A stretch of 64,000 nucleotides of DNA from an uncultured Clostridium sp. Lineage in GTDB: Bacteria; Bacillota; Clostridia; TANB77; CAG-508. Below are positions 19,115 to 28,309 of this stretch, piece by piece. The stretch spans positions 1-64,000 of the forward strand of contig CANSKZ010000002.1 in the NCBI GenBank assembly GCA_947647595.1. The letters run 5' to 3'. Positions within the stretch are counted from its first letter, which is position 1. Every line of letters starts with the position of its first letter. The notes under the pieces were generated by a model. That model did not search any database, had not been told where the DNA came from, and was given only the letters and a program-made list of their open reading frames with translations. The position numbers and the translations under genes were made by a program.

Positions 19115-19447
19115 CTATTTTTCCCTACAATGGCACTCTGGATTTGTACAACTACAATTTGGATTATACCCACTAGCACACGCTTCTGTACAAGTACATT
19201 TCCATCTTTTTAATGTAGGAAATAACTTTTTACAATATTCTTTCATTTGTTCTTTGGTCATTCCTGCTTGGTCAGCATACTCTGAACACATTTCGATGTA
19301 TTCTTCCATACTAACTTTGTCTTTAAACTTGCCATTTTCATAGCAATACTTACAGTACTCTACACTCAAACTTCCGTCTTGATTGGTTCCCCATTCTTCC
19401 TTTGATGTCATTGGCATTCCACAACTTTGACAGATTTTATTTTCCAT
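19115..19447 (-). CDS. Zinc-ribbon protein with Cys-rich tail
   Basis: 110 residues. N-terminal CQSCGMPM..YCKYCYENG is a putative zinc-ribbon domain known from small Firmicutes proteins (PF12674-like), and the tail carries CTCTEACASG and CSCTNPECHC, a second metal-binding cluster. Function unknown. It sits between accA and the HAD gene within the fatty-acid run. Confidence 0.75.
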   Translation of the reverse strand: MENKICQSCGMPMTSKEEWGTNQDGSLSVEYCKYCYENGKFKDKVSMEEYIEMCSEYADQAGMTKEQMKEYCKKLFPTLKRWKCTCTEACASGYNPNCSCTNPECHCREK

Positions 19448-19496
19448 TTTTTCCTCCTATTATTTTTGTATACATTTCGCAAAAGTCAAATATTTT

Positions 19497-20159
19497 TTAT
19501 TTTGCAAAATAATAATCATCTCTTTTTTTCTGATAAACAATCGCTAACAAATCTCCTATATCGTTTAATTTAGCATCATATTCTGCGACTTCTCCAAATC
19601 CATAAGCCGCATACACAAATGGAATCCCTGCAAAATCTGCAGCAGTTTTATCGCCTATGGTATCTCCCACATAAATCGGATTTTTTAAAGCATTTCTTTG
19701 CATGACTAATTTTATATTTTCGCCTTTGTTAAGTCCTGTTTTTCCATGACTTTCATAATCGCAAAAATATTCCTCCAAATGATGATTATTTAAAAAAGCT
19801 TCAATATATCCCTCCAAACAGTTACTAACAATGCATAGCTTGAATTTTTTTGCTAATTCTTTAATCGTATCATATACTTTTGGATATAGATTTCCTCCCT
19901 GTTTCTTCAAATTCTCTATATTTAACATAAAAGCTTCTTGCGCATATTGCATTGCTTTTTTCTCTTCCAAATATCCATAATACACTTTTGCCCCTTCTCT
20001 AAAAGGTAACCCCATTGCTTTTCTTACATCTTCCGAAGACAAATCCTGCAAAATATCCTCATGCTTGCTTTTTATGACAGCCAAACATTTTTCAGCACTT
20101 TCAATCGTACTCCACAAAGTACCATCCAAATCAAAAATAATGCTATCTATTTCTTTCAT
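19497..20159 (-). CDS. HAD-family phosphatase
   Basis: 220 residues. IIFDLDGTLWST (motif I), VSNCLEGYI (motif II) and VGDTIGDKTAADFAGI (motif IV) are present; the cap is helical. The substrate is not predictable. It begins 9 bases after accD ends, so it is probably in the fatty-acid transcript though not obviously part of the pathway. Confidence 0.85.
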   Translation of the reverse strand: MKEIDSIIFDLDGTLWSTIESAEKCLAVIKSKHEDILQDLSSEDVRKAMGLPFREGAKVYYGYLEEKKAMQYAQEAFMLNIENLKKQGGNLYPKVYDTIKELAKKFKLCIVSNCLEGYIEAFLNNHHLEEYFCDYESHGKTGLNKGENIKLVMQRNALKNPIYVGDTIGDKTAADFAGIPFVYAAYGFGEVAEYDAKLNDIGDLLAIVYQKKRDDYYFAK

Positions 20160-20168
20160 CTCATTCTC

Positions 20169-21008
20169 CTACTTATGAAACTTAATAATGCGATAAAGTG
20201 TCTCCTTCATATCTTTTCTCTCCACAATTTTATCCACAAATCCATGCTCCAACAAAAATTCTGCTGTCTGAAATCCTTCTGGTAAATCTTCACCAATCGT
20301 TTGTTTTATTACTCGTTTTCCTGCAAAACCAATCATTGCATTTGGTTCTGCCAAAATAATATCTCCCAAAGAAGCAAAACTTGCTGTCACACCACCATAA
20401 GTTGGGTCAGTCAATACCGAAATAAACAATCCGCCTGCTTCATTCAATTTAGCAATTGCTGCAGATGTCTTCGCCATTTGCATTAGTGAAATAATTCCTT
20501 CTTGCATTCTCGCTCCACCAGAAACCGAAAAAATAATCAATGGCACCTTTAATTCGATTGCCTTTTCAATAGAATACGTAATTTTTTCACCAACGACACT
20601 TCCCATGCTTCCCATCAGAAAATTTCCATCCATCACGCAAATCACAACCTCTTCTTGATTGATTTTTCCTGTTCCACAAACCACAGCATCATCAATCTCT
20701 AGTACGGTTTGGAGATGTTTTAATTTTTCAGCATAATCCTCCATTTCCAATGGATTGACGGTTTTTAAATTCAAATCAAAAGCCTGAAATGAATTCTCAT
20801 CTAGCGTTTGCCAAATTCTACGTCTACTTGACAAACGAACATGATGTCCACAATTCATACACACACTGTAATTTTCTCGCACATCTTCTCGATATAATAT
20901 CTCGCCACATTTCTCGCATTTCAGCCATTTTCCAACTGGAATATCTCCTTTATTTTCTGGTTGACGTATATTTTTATTTCCTCTTTTCTTGATTTTATCG
21001 ATAACCAT
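20169..21008 (-). CDS. accD: Acetyl-CoA carboxylase carboxyltransferase beta subunit
   Basis: 279 residues with an N-terminal four-cysteine zinc ribbon ([20 protein letters not shown] and MNCGHH) and the crotonase-fold segments [22 protein letters not shown] and [18 protein letters not shown]. Partner of AccA. It begins 11 bases downstream of accC. Confidence 0.97.
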   Translation of the reverse strand: MVIDKIKKRGNKNIRQPENKGDIPVGKWLKCEKCGEILYREDVRENYSVCMNCGHHVRLSSRRRIWQTLDENSFQAFDLNLKTVNPLEMEDYAEKLKHLQTVLEIDDAVVCGTGKINQEEVVICVMDGNFLMGSMGSVVGEKITYSIEKAIELKVPLIIFSVSGGARMQEGIISLMQMAKTSAAIAKLNEAGGLFISVLTDPTYGGVTASFASLGDIILAEPNAMIGFAGKRVIKQTIGEDLPEGFQTAEFLLEHGFVDKIVERKDMKETLYRIIKFHK

Positions 21009-21019
21009 TTTTTACTCCC

Positions 21020-22363
21020 TTATATATCAAATTCTTTTTTTATAAATGATGTATCAAAATTACCAGAAACAAAATTTTCGTTTTCTAAAATTTGATATAA
21101 AAAATCAATATTTGTATCAACACCATCCATCACACATTCTTCGAGTGCAACTTTCATTTTGGCAATCGCTTCTTCTCTGGTTTCGCTATGCACAATAATT
21201 TTAGCAATCATCGAATCATATACTGGTGGAATTTTGTAGCCTGTATAGACTGCCGTATCAATTCTTACGCCGTTTCCGCCTGGCAAATGTAAATCATTAA
21301 TCGTTCCTGGACAAGGCATAAAATTTTTCTCTGGATTTTCAGCGTTAATTCTACATTCAATACTATGCCCCTTAACTGAAATGTCCTGTTGTGAATAACG
21401 TAATTTTTCACCTGATGCAATTCGTAGCTGTTCTTTTACAATATCAACACCTGTCACCCATTCTGTCACAGGATGTTCCACTTGAATTCTCGTATTCATT
21501 TCCATAAAATAGAAATTTTGATATTTGTCAACCAAAAATTCAATCGTTCCTGCATTCGAATAATGCGAAGCTTTCACAGCATTTATCGCTGCTTCCCCCA
21601 TTTTTTTACGTAACGTTTCATTCAAAACCGTAGAAGGACTTTCTTCTAAAACCTTCTGATTTCGTCTTTGCACCGAACAATCTCTTTCTCCTAAATGAAT
21701 ACAATTTCCAAATTCATCCGCCAACACTTGAATTTCGACATGTCTTGGATTTTCAATAAATTTTTCTATGTAAATTTCATCATCATTAAATGAAATTTTT
21801 GCTTCTTGCTTTACGATTTCGTAAGCTTCTTTCAATTCGTCTGAAGCATTCACAAGACGAATTCCTTTTCCGCCACCGCCTGCTGCTGCTTTTATCATAA
21901 TCGGATAACCAATACGTTCAGCAATTTCTTTGGCTTCCTCAAAACTTTTAATACTTCCTTCTGAACCTGGAACCACTGGAACTCCTGCACGTTTCATGAG
22001 CTCTTTGGCATTGGATTTGTTACCCATTAAGTCAATGATTTTATAGGAAGGTCCAATAAATTTGATATGACTTTCCTCACACATTTTTGCAAAATTGGCA
22101 TTTTCCGATAAAAAACCAAATCCTGGATGGATACTATCACTACCAGTCCCACAAGCAGCTTGTAAAATATTTTTAATATTCAAATAACTTTGTGCCGATT
22201 TGGCTGGGCCAATACACACAGCTTCATCTGCTAAACGCGTATGCAAAGCATTTTTATCGGCTTCAGAATATACCGCAACCGTAGAAATTCCAAGCTCTCT
22301 ACAAGCTCTAATAATACGAACTGCAATTTCGCCACGATTGGCAATTAAAACTTTTTTCAGCAT
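21020..22363 (-). CDS. accC: Biotin carboxylase
   Basis: 447 residues, ATP-grasp enzyme that carboxylates the biotin of AccB. N-terminal KVLIANRGEIAVRIIRACRE, the ATP-binding glycine-rich loop MIKAAAGGGGKGIRLV, and EMNTRIQVEHPVTEWVTGVD are all present. Normal length, intact. Confidence 0.98.
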   Translation of the reverse strand: MLKKVLIANRGEIAVRIIRACRELGISTVAVYSEADKNALHTRLADEAVCIGPAKSAQSYLNIKNILQAACGTGSDSIHPGFGFLSENANFAKMCEESHIKFIGPSYKIIDLMGNKSNAKELMKRAGVPVVPGSEGSIKSFEEAKEIAERIGYPIMIKAAAGGGGKGIRLVNASDELKEAYEIVKQEAKISFNDDEIYIEKFIENPRHVEIQVLADEFGNCIHLGERDCSVQRRNQKVLEESPSTVLNETLRKKMGEAAINAVKASHYSNAGTIEFLVDKYQNFYFMEMNTRIQVEHPVTEWVTGVDIVKEQLRIASGEKLRYSQQDISVKGHSIECRINAENPEKNFMPCPGTINDLHLPGGNGVRIDTAVYTGYKIPPVYDSMIAKIIVHSETREEAIAKMKVALEECVMDGVDTNIDFLYQILENENFVSGNFDTSFIKKEFDI

Positions 22364-22381
22364 GTTTTCATTCCTTTCTTA

Positions 22382-22409
22382 TTGACTTTTATGAAAATTT
22401 TTATATAAT
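22382..22409 (+). promoter_or_regulatory. Plus-strand promoter of the 103-residue ORF
   Basis: TTGACT (22382-22387), 16 bases, TATAAT (22404-22409), about 30 bases before the ATG at 22440. Confidence 0.65.
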
Positions 22410-22439
22410 ATATCTATCAAATTTTTGGAGGTGTTTTTT

Positions 22440-22751
22440 ATGGCAAGAATACTTGAAGCAAGATTTAACAATGTATACACACGATATTGTGGTTTTTGCT
22501 CAACTGCTTATTTTGGAATTAGCGAACGAACAGTAACTCGGTACAAACCTTTGGTAAAAGAAATAAACCATTTCTTTAAGAAAAATCGATATTCTGCTCC
22601 GTTTCCCAAAAAAATTAAATTTTCGAGACATTATAAACGCAGAGATATTTCCCGCATTTTCTCCGAAATTGGTAGTCTGAAAATCACCCGCTACACCAAC
22701 GAATACGGAAAAACTATCGTTTATTTTGAGGATGTTTCCGATTCGCAGTAA
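22440..22751 (+). CDS. Small basic protein of unknown function, opposite to the fatty-acid operon
   Basis: 103 residues, strongly basic, with a CGFC pair near residue 17. No family is recognised. It has its own promoter, the strong SD GGAGGTG seven bases before the ATG, and a terminator, so it is probably real. Codon 34 (22539-22541) is an in-frame CGG: the zero frame stays open to 22751, whereas a +1 shift would add GTNLW and stop. It is one of only three ORFs here in which CGG does not restore a longer frame. Confidence 0.55.
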   Translation: MARILEARFNNVYTRYCGFCSTAYFGISERTVTRYKPLVKEINHFFKKNRYSAPFPKKIKFSRHYKRRDISRIFSEIGSLKITRYTNEYGKTIVYFEDVSDSQ

Positions 22752-22769
22752 CTGCTAAAGTTACACCTC

Positions 22770-22813
22770 AAAGTCACGCAGGCAAATACATCTTATTTGC
22801 TTGCGTGACTTTT
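22770..22813. terminator. Bidirectional terminator
   Basis: AAGTCACGCAGGCAAATA pairs with TATTTGCTTGCGTGACTT (one bulge), T-run after it. Serves the plus-strand ORF; in the other direction it would lie between fabZ and accC. Confidence 0.75.
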
Positions 22814-22815
22814 CT

Positions 22816-23241
22816 TTATCCCACAATCGCAAACGTAAGCTCCCCTTTTGCTGCCACTTGCCCATCCACTGTGGCAATGGCTTCACCAACTCCAATTGGT
22901 CCTTTTTTCTTGATAATTTTAACTTCTAATTTTAGTACATCTCCTGGAACCACTTGTCTTTTGAAACGCAATTTATCGATTCCGCCAAATAACGCATTTT
23001 TGCCCTTATTTTCTTTCATCGACAAAATCGCAACTGCTCCCGTTTGTGCCAAAGCTTCCACAATTAGCACACCAGGCATGATTGGTTGACCAGGAAAATG
23101 ACCTGCAAAATGTGGTTCATTAATACATACATTTTTATACGCTGTACAACTTTCTCCCGGCACATATTCTTCCACTTTATCAATCATCAAAAAAGGCGCA
23201 CGTTGTGGAATAATTTCCATGATTTCATTTATATTTAACAT
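22816..23241 (-). CDS. fabZ: 3-hydroxyacyl-ACP dehydratase
   Basis: 141 residues. [16 protein letters not shown] and [27 protein letters not shown] contain the catalytic His and Glu of the hot-dog fold dehydratase. It removes water from 3-hydroxyacyl-ACP. The start is preceded by AAAAGGAGAAAAAT. Confidence 0.97.
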   Translation of the reverse strand: MLNINEIMEIIPQRAPFLMIDKVEEYVPGESCTAYKNVCINEPHFAGHFPGQPIMPGVLIVEALAQTGAVAILSMKENKGKNALFGGIDKLRFKRQVVPGDVLKLEVKIIKKKGPIGVGEAIATVDGQVAAKGELTFAIVG

Positions 23242-23256
23242 ATTTTTCTCCTTTTA

Positions 23257-23859
23257 TTATAAATCTTGGGCTTTGTACAAATTATATCCTTCATAAAGAT
23301 AACTTGCATCAATCCCCTTCATGTAAACATCTCTATCATCAATTTGATTTGTTAATGCATTTTTTAATAAAGTCTTGATTTCCAAATTCTTAATTGGACT
23401 TCTTTCCATTGCTAGCAAATAATCTTGTTTATTAATTTTACTCCAATCAATCACTTGTTTTAATTCTTTCTTTAAAATAGCATCTAACCAAATCCTTGTA
23501 CTTCTTCCATTGCCTTCTCGAAAAGGATGTGCAATATTCATCTCAATATACTTTTCTATGATTTCATCAAAATTAGATTGTGGCATTTTATCAATCTCTA
23601 ATAAGGCATTTTCTAAATACATAGCAGAAGCGAATCGAAAATTATTTTTAGCAATATTTTCCTTACGAATTTTTCCAGCAAATTCATAAACGTCCTCAAA
23701 TAGAAATTTATGGATTGCCGATAATCCTGCAAAAGTTCCTATTTCAAAATTATCCAATTTCTGAGTTTCAAACAATTCCAGTGCTTTTTTTTTCGTTATT
23801 TTCTCTTCCATTTCTGCAAGTTCTAGAGGATTTTTCGCCCCTAATTTGTTTTCTAACAT
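23257..23859 (-). CDS. Fic-domain protein (AMP transferase or toxin-like)
   Basis: 200 residues. The catalytic motif HPFREGNGRSTR (HxFx[DE]GNGRxxR) is complete, with the FADIRxEN-like flap region FAGKIRKENI upstream. Fic enzymes usually transfer AMP to hydroxyl side chains; many are toxins, but no antitoxin gene is evident next to it. AAGGAG eight bases upstream selects the ATG at 23859 over one nine codons earlier; the triplet just before this ATG is CGG, thus untranslated. It sits between fabZ and accB, an unusual place. Confidence 0.85.
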   Translation of the reverse strand: MLENKLGAKNPLELAEMEEKITKKKALELFETQKLDNFEIGTFAGLSAIHKFLFEDVYEFAGKIRKENIAKNNFRFASAMYLENALLEIDKMPQSNFDEIIEKYIEMNIAHPFREGNGRSTRIWLDAILKKELKQVIDWSKINKQDYLLAMERSPIKNLEIKTLLKNALTNQIDDRDVYMKGIDASYLYEGYNLYKAQDL

Positions 23860-23929
23860 CCGATTTTCTCCTTCTTGAGATTTCACACAAAATTTACATA
23901 ATTTTCATTACTTATACACCATACTATGC

Positions 23930-24388
23930 CTATTTTATCACAAATAATGGTTGATTATATTCCACCATTTCATCATCATTAACTAGAATTTCTATGATTT
24001 CTCCATCAAATTCTGATTCAATTTCATTCATCAATTTCATAGCTTCAATAATGCACAAAGTATCTCCTTTTTTTACTTTACTCCCAATTTTTACATATGC
24101 TTCTGCTGTTGGTGCAGATTTGGAATAAAAAGTCCCAACCATTGGCGATTTTATAACCTTTCCCTCCATTTTAGAGGTTTCTTGTTTTATTTCCATTGGA
24201 ACTTGCGCTGGTGTAATATTCATTGGAGGTTGTGGCTGTGAAATAACTGCTGGTACTGGTGCTGAAAGTTTTTTTCCATCCTCTTTTTTCATACTAATTT
24301 TGATTCCGTCTGGAAATTCAATTTCTAATTCCGTTAATTTCGAATTTCCCATATCATCCATCAATTTTTTGATTTCATTATATTCCAT
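23930..24388 (-). CDS. accB: Biotin carboxyl carrier protein
   Basis: 152 residues. C-terminal biotinyl domain with EAMKLMNEIES (Lys is biotinylated); a Pro/Gln-rich linker (about 48-75) separates it from the N-terminal region. Carries CO2 between AccC and AccAD. About 40 bases after fabF. Confidence 0.97.
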   Translation of the reverse strand: MEYNEIKKLMDDMGNSKLTELEIEFPDGIKISMKKEDGKKLSAPVPAVISQPQPPMNITPAQVPMEIKQETSKMEGKVIKSPMVGTFYSKSAPTAEAYVKIGSKVKKGDTLCIIEAMKLMNEIESEFDGEIIEILVNDDEMVEYNQPLFVIK

Positions 24389-24430
24389 ATTTTTCTCCTT
24401 TCCTTTTTAAATTCCTAAAATCAGTTTTGA

Positions 24431-25669
24431 TTATTGTTCATATTTTTTAAATATAATACTGCCATTGTGTCCGCCGAATCCTAGTGAATTGGACATTGCA
24501 TATTTTACATCTGCTTTTCTTGGCTCATTTGGAACAACATCTAAATCGCATTCTTCATCTGAAACTTGATAATGAATCGTTGGTGGCACTAATCCTTTCT
24601 CAATTGCTTTAATACATGCAATCGCCTCAATTCCACCAGCAGCACCTAGTAAATGTCCTGTATTTCCTTTTGTTGAACTCATCATGACATTTTTACTTGC
24701 TTCACCGAATGCAATTTTGACAGCTGAAGTTTCTCCTGCATCATTCAAATGGGTAGATGTTCCATGTGCATTAATATAAGTGATTTGCTCTGGTTTAATT
24801 TTAGCATCTTGCATTGCAAGTGTCATTGCTCTTGCTCCACCTTCTCCATTTGGTGCTGGAGACGTAATGTGAAAACTATCCGAACTTGCTCCATAACCAA
24901 TGATTTCAGCATAAATTTTCGCACCTCTTTTTTGAGCATGTTCTAATTCTTCTAACATAATCAATCCACAACCTTCTCCCATGACAAATCCATTTCTTTC
25001 TTTATCAAATGGAATACTAGCTCTTGTTTTATCTTCCGCTGTTGATAATGCTTTCATATTAGCAAATCCAGATACTGCAATTGGTGTAATAGGAGCCTCT
25101 GTTCCTCCTGCCATAATTACATCTTGATAGCCATGTCTAATCATGCGGAAAGCTTCTCCAATCGAATCTGTTCCACTAGCGCATGCGGTTGTCAAGCAAA
25201 AAGATTGTCCTTTCGCTCCCACTTCTATGGAAACATTTCCTGCCGCCATATTGCTAATTGCCATTGGAATGAAAAATGGAGACACTCTTGCTGGTCCTTT
25301 TTCATTTAAAATTGTACTTCCCGTTTCTGTTGTGATTAATCCTCCAATTCCTGAACCAACAATCACACCAAAGCGAGTAGCATCGATTTCTTCTACTTTC
25401 AACTTACTATCTTCCATAACCTCTTTAGCTGCCACTAAAGCAAATTGTGTAAAACGATCCATTCTTTTGGCTTCTTTTCTATCAATATAATCTTCTGGAT
25501 TGAAATTTTTTACTTCACCTGCTAAACTCACTTTATGGTCTGTTATATCAAATGATGTGATTTTATCAATCCCACATTTTGTTTCTTCAATTCCTTTCCA
25601 AAATTCTTCTACATTATTTCCGATTGGTGTAATACAACCTAATCCTGTTATAACTACTCTTCTTTCCAT
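24431..25669 (-). CDS. fabF: 3-oxoacyl-ACP synthase II
   Basis: 412 residues. Thiolase-fold condensing enzyme with active-site Cys in LTTACASGTDSIGEA, His in NAHGTSTHLNDAGE, and His in GNTGHLLGAAGG. Elongates acyl-ACP with malonyl-ACP. Start MERRVVITGLGCITPIGN with RBS AAAGGAGAAATCA. Confidence 0.98.
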   Translation of the reverse strand: MERRVVITGLGCITPIGNNVEEFWKGIEETKCGIDKITSFDITDHKVSLAGEVKNFNPEDYIDRKEAKRMDRFTQFALVAAKEVMEDSKLKVEEIDATRFGVIVGSGIGGLITTETGSTILNEKGPARVSPFFIPMAISNMAAGNVSIEVGAKGQSFCLTTACASGTDSIGEAFRMIRHGYQDVIMAGGTEAPITPIAVSGFANMKALSTAEDKTRASIPFDKERNGFVMGEGCGLIMLEELEHAQKRGAKIYAEIIGYGASSDSFHITSPAPNGEGGARAMTLAMQDAKIKPEQITYINAHGTSTHLNDAGETSAVKIAFGEASKNVMMSSTKGNTGHLLGAAGGIEAIACIKAIEKGLVPPTIHYQVSDEECDLDVVPNEPRKADVKYAMSNSLGFGGHNGSIIFKKYEQ

Positions 25670-25728
25670 TGATTTCTCCTTTATTTTATTTTTATTCTAA
25701 GTAAGTTTGGAATCTTACTCCTATACTT

Positions 25729-26472
25729 TTACATAATCATTCCGCCATCAACATGGATAACTTGACCTGTAATATAAGATGCTTCTTCCGATGCTAAAAA
25801 TTTTACTAAATTAGCAACATCTTGCGCTTCTCCCATTCTTTTTAATGGAATTTGTGTACTAATATTTTCTTTTTGGCTATCATTTAAAACACTCGTCATA
25901 TCGGTTGCAATAAATCCCGGTGCAACAGCATTTACTAGAATATTTCGGCTAGCTACTTCTCTGGCTAAACTTTTAGTAAATCCAATGATTCCTGCTTTGG
26001 AAGCAGAATAATTTGTTTGCCCAGCATTTCCAGCAACTCCGACAACTGATGAAATATTAATGACTCTACCAGATTTTTGTTTAATCATGAGCGGAATCAC
26101 GTTTCGGGTAACATTGAACGTTCCTACTAAATTAATATCTATAACACTTTCAAAATCTTCTTTTGCCATTCGCATTAATAAACCATCTTTGGTGATTCCG
26201 GCATTGTTGACTAAAACGTCAATTTTCCCTAAAGTTTCTATTACTTCTTTGACCATTTTTTCTGCGTCTTCAAATTTTGAAACATCGCCTTGTACTAAAG
26301 CACATTTTACATCAAAATTTTGCTCGATTTCCGTTTTTAGTTTTTCTACCTCCTCATTCATCGTTCGGTAATTAATTGCTACATCATAGCCTTCTTTGGC
26401 TAATTTTACAGCGATTTCTTTTCCAATTCCACGTGTTGCACCTGTGATAAATGCTGTTTTCCCATTTTTCAT
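25729..26472 (-). CDS. fabG: 3-oxoacyl-ACP reductase
   Basis: 247 residues, SDR fold: TGATRGIGKEIA (NADPH loop), NNAGITKDGLLMRM, catalytic Ser in NISSVVG and Tyr-x3-Lys in YSASKAGIIGF. Follows fabD by 16 bases. Confidence 0.98.
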   Translation of the reverse strand: MKNGKTAFITGATRGIGKEIAVKLAKEGYDVAINYRTMNEEVEKLKTEIEQNFDVKCALVQGDVSKFEDAEKMVKEVIETLGKIDVLVNNAGITKDGLLMRMAKEDFESVIDINLVGTFNVTRNVIPLMIKQKSGRVINISSVVGVAGNAGQTNYSASKAGIIGFTKSLAREVASRNILVNAVAPGFIATDMTSVLNDSQKENISTQIPLKRMGEAQDVANLVKFLASEEASYITGQVIHVDGGMIM

Positions 26473-26488
26473 AATTTTATTTTCCTTT

Positions 26489-27418
26489 CTAAACCTTCAA
26501 ATTTTCAATTGCGTTCTCGAATGATGCAACATCATTAATGTTCATGCAATTTACTTCTTTATTTACTTTTTTTACAAATCCTGTTAATACCTTTCCTGGT
26601 CCAATTTCAACAAATGTGTCCACTCCATTTTCTATCATATATTGAATGGAATCTGAAAATCGAACAGGATGAATCACATGGTTTGCCAAAATATCTTTTC
26701 CATTGTCTTTTTCTGTATATGGCTTTGCATCCATATTTTTGACAACTGCAATTTGTGGCACTTTTATTTCAATATTTTCTAATTCTTTTCTTAATTCATC
26801 GGACGCCTTTTGCAATTTTATTGTATGAAATGGTCCTGCTGTTTTTAATTCCAAACAACGTTTAGCGCCTGCTTCTTTTAATTTTTCCATTGCCATGGCA
26901 ACACCGATTTTATCTCCTGAAATAGCAATTTGACCAGGACAATTATAATTAGCTGGAACAACAAATCCCTCCGTTATTTGCTCACAAACTTTTTCTACCA
27001 CCGAATTTTCCAATCCTAATATAGCAGCCATTGCCCACTCGCCTTCTGGTACTAGATTTTGCATAAATTCGCCACGTTTTTTTACGATTTTTATCACATT
27101 TTCAAAATCAATCGCATCTCCACAATATAAGGCAGAATATTCTCCTAAACTCAATCCTGCGGTATATTCGGCTTGAATTCCATGTTTCTTTAATAATTCT
27201 AAAATCGCAATGCTCATTGTCAAAATTGCAATTTGTGTATTTTTTGTTTGAAACAACTCTTCTTCTGGTGAATCAAACGTCAATTTTGCAATATCGATTC
27301 CAGAAATTTGACTTGCTTTTTGGTAAATTTCTCTTATTTCTTCATATTCATCATATAAATCTTTCCCCATGCCAACGCTTTGCGCGCCTTGACCTGGAAA
27401 AATAAACCCTAATTTCAT
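26489..27418 (-). CDS. fabD: Malonyl-CoA:ACP transacylase
   Basis: 309 residues, with FPGQGAQSVGMGKDL at the N-terminus, the nucleophile loop GLSLGEYSALYCGD and catalytic His in AGPFHTIKL. First gene of the fatty-acid run; acpP and fabH are not in this window and must lie elsewhere. Confidence 0.97.
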   Translation of the reverse strand: MKLGFIFPGQGAQSVGMGKDLYDEYEEIREIYQKASQISGIDIAKLTFDSPEEELFQTKNTQIAILTMSIAILELLKKHGIQAEYTAGLSLGEYSALYCGDAIDFENVIKIVKKRGEFMQNLVPEGEWAMAAILGLENSVVEKVCEQITEGFVVPANYNCPGQIAISGDKIGVAMAMEKLKEAGAKRCLELKTAGPFHTIKLQKASDELRKELENIEIKVPQIAVVKNMDAKPYTEKDNGKDILANHVIHPVRFSDSIQYMIENGVDTFVEIGPGKVLTGFVKKVNKEVNCMNINDVASFENAIENLKV

Positions 27419-27452
27419 AGCTTTTCCCCTTATTTTTATGATTTACTTTTGC

Positions 27453-27481
27453 ATTATATAACACTTTTTCTAAAAATGGAA
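27453..27481 (-). promoter_or_regulatory. Likely promoter of the fatty-acid operon
   Basis: TATAAT (27453-27458) with a poor -35 (TTCCAT, 17-base spacer) about 35 bases before fabD. A weak -35 suggests activator or repressor control; I could not identify a FapR or FabT operator. Confidence 0.4.
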
Positions 27482-27515
27482 TAGAACGAGTGGTCAGATT
27501 TTCATTTTTTATGAT

Positions 27516-28142
27516 TTATTTCGTTCCAAAAATTCGATCTCCAGCATCTCCCAAACCTGGCACAATATAGCCATTTTCGTTTAAATGTTCGTCAATTGCT
27601 GTACAGTAAATCGGTACATCTGGATGAATTTCCTGCATTTTTTGGATGCCTTCTGGTGCCGCCAAAATGCACAAAAACTTCAAATTTATTGCTCCATCTT
27701 CTTTTAACATTGTAATTGCATCCATTGCTGAACCACCTGTTGCAAGCATTGGGTCAAGAACAATCACTTCTCTTTTGGCTAAATTTTTCGGAGTTTTATA
27801 ATAATATTTTACTGGTTTCAAAGTTTCTTCGTTTCGATACATTCCAATATGTCCAATTTTCGCATTTGGCATAATGTTAATTAAGCCATCTAACATACCA
27901 GTTCCCGCTCGCAAAATTGGGATAAATGCGTAATTATCTTCATTTATTTTATGCGCTTTCATTTTACAAAGTGGTGTTTCGATTTCTTCCTCTACTGTTT
28001 TAGCATCTTTCAAAGCTTCATAACAAAGAATCGTTGACAATTCTCCAACAATTTCTCGAAATTCTTTTGTTCCTGTATTCTTATTTCTTAAAATCGCTAA
28101 TTTATGTGATACAAGTGGATGATTTAATTCAATAACTCCCAT
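27516..28142 (-). CDS. upp: Uracil phosphoribosyltransferase
   Basis: 208 residues; salvages uracil to UMP with PRPP. PRPP-loop VIVLDPMLATGGSAMDAI and uracil-binding IYCTAIDEHLNENGYIVPGLGDAGDR are complete. RBS AAGGAGAAAATT. Together with pyrK/pyrD, pyrF and pyrC it covers salvage and de novo UMP supply. Confidence 0.97.
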   Translation of the reverse strand: MGVIELNHPLVSHKLAILRNKNTGTKEFREIVGELSTILCYEALKDAKTVEEEIETPLCKMKAHKINEDNYAFIPILRAGTGMLDGLINIMPNAKIGHIGMYRNEETLKPVKYYYKTPKNLAKREVIVLDPMLATGGSAMDAITMLKEDGAINLKFLCILAAPEGIQKMQEIHPDVPIYCTAIDEHLNENGYIVPGLGDAGDRIFGTK

Positions 28143-28220
28143 AATTTTCTCCTTTTATATGATAAATTTTACTTTGAATCTAGTTTATAATATTTTCAAA
28201 TTGCTGTCAATTCTATCTTA

Positions 28221-28266
28221 GAAAAAAGCTAGTAATTGTCATTTTAAAACAATCACTAGCTTTTTT
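28221..28266. terminator. Bidirectional terminator before upp
   Basis: AAAAAAGCTAGTAATTG pairs with CAATCACTAGCTTTTTT; terminates the unknown gene ending at 28310. Confidence 0.8.
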
Positions 28267-28309
28267 AAGGCACCATCGTAACCTTTTTGAGTAATCCATT
28301 TTCTTTCAC

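Noticed and set aside
23860-23862. In-frame CGG in the Fic gene
   Set aside because: It lies directly before the ATG chosen by the Shine-Dalgarno, so it is not translated.
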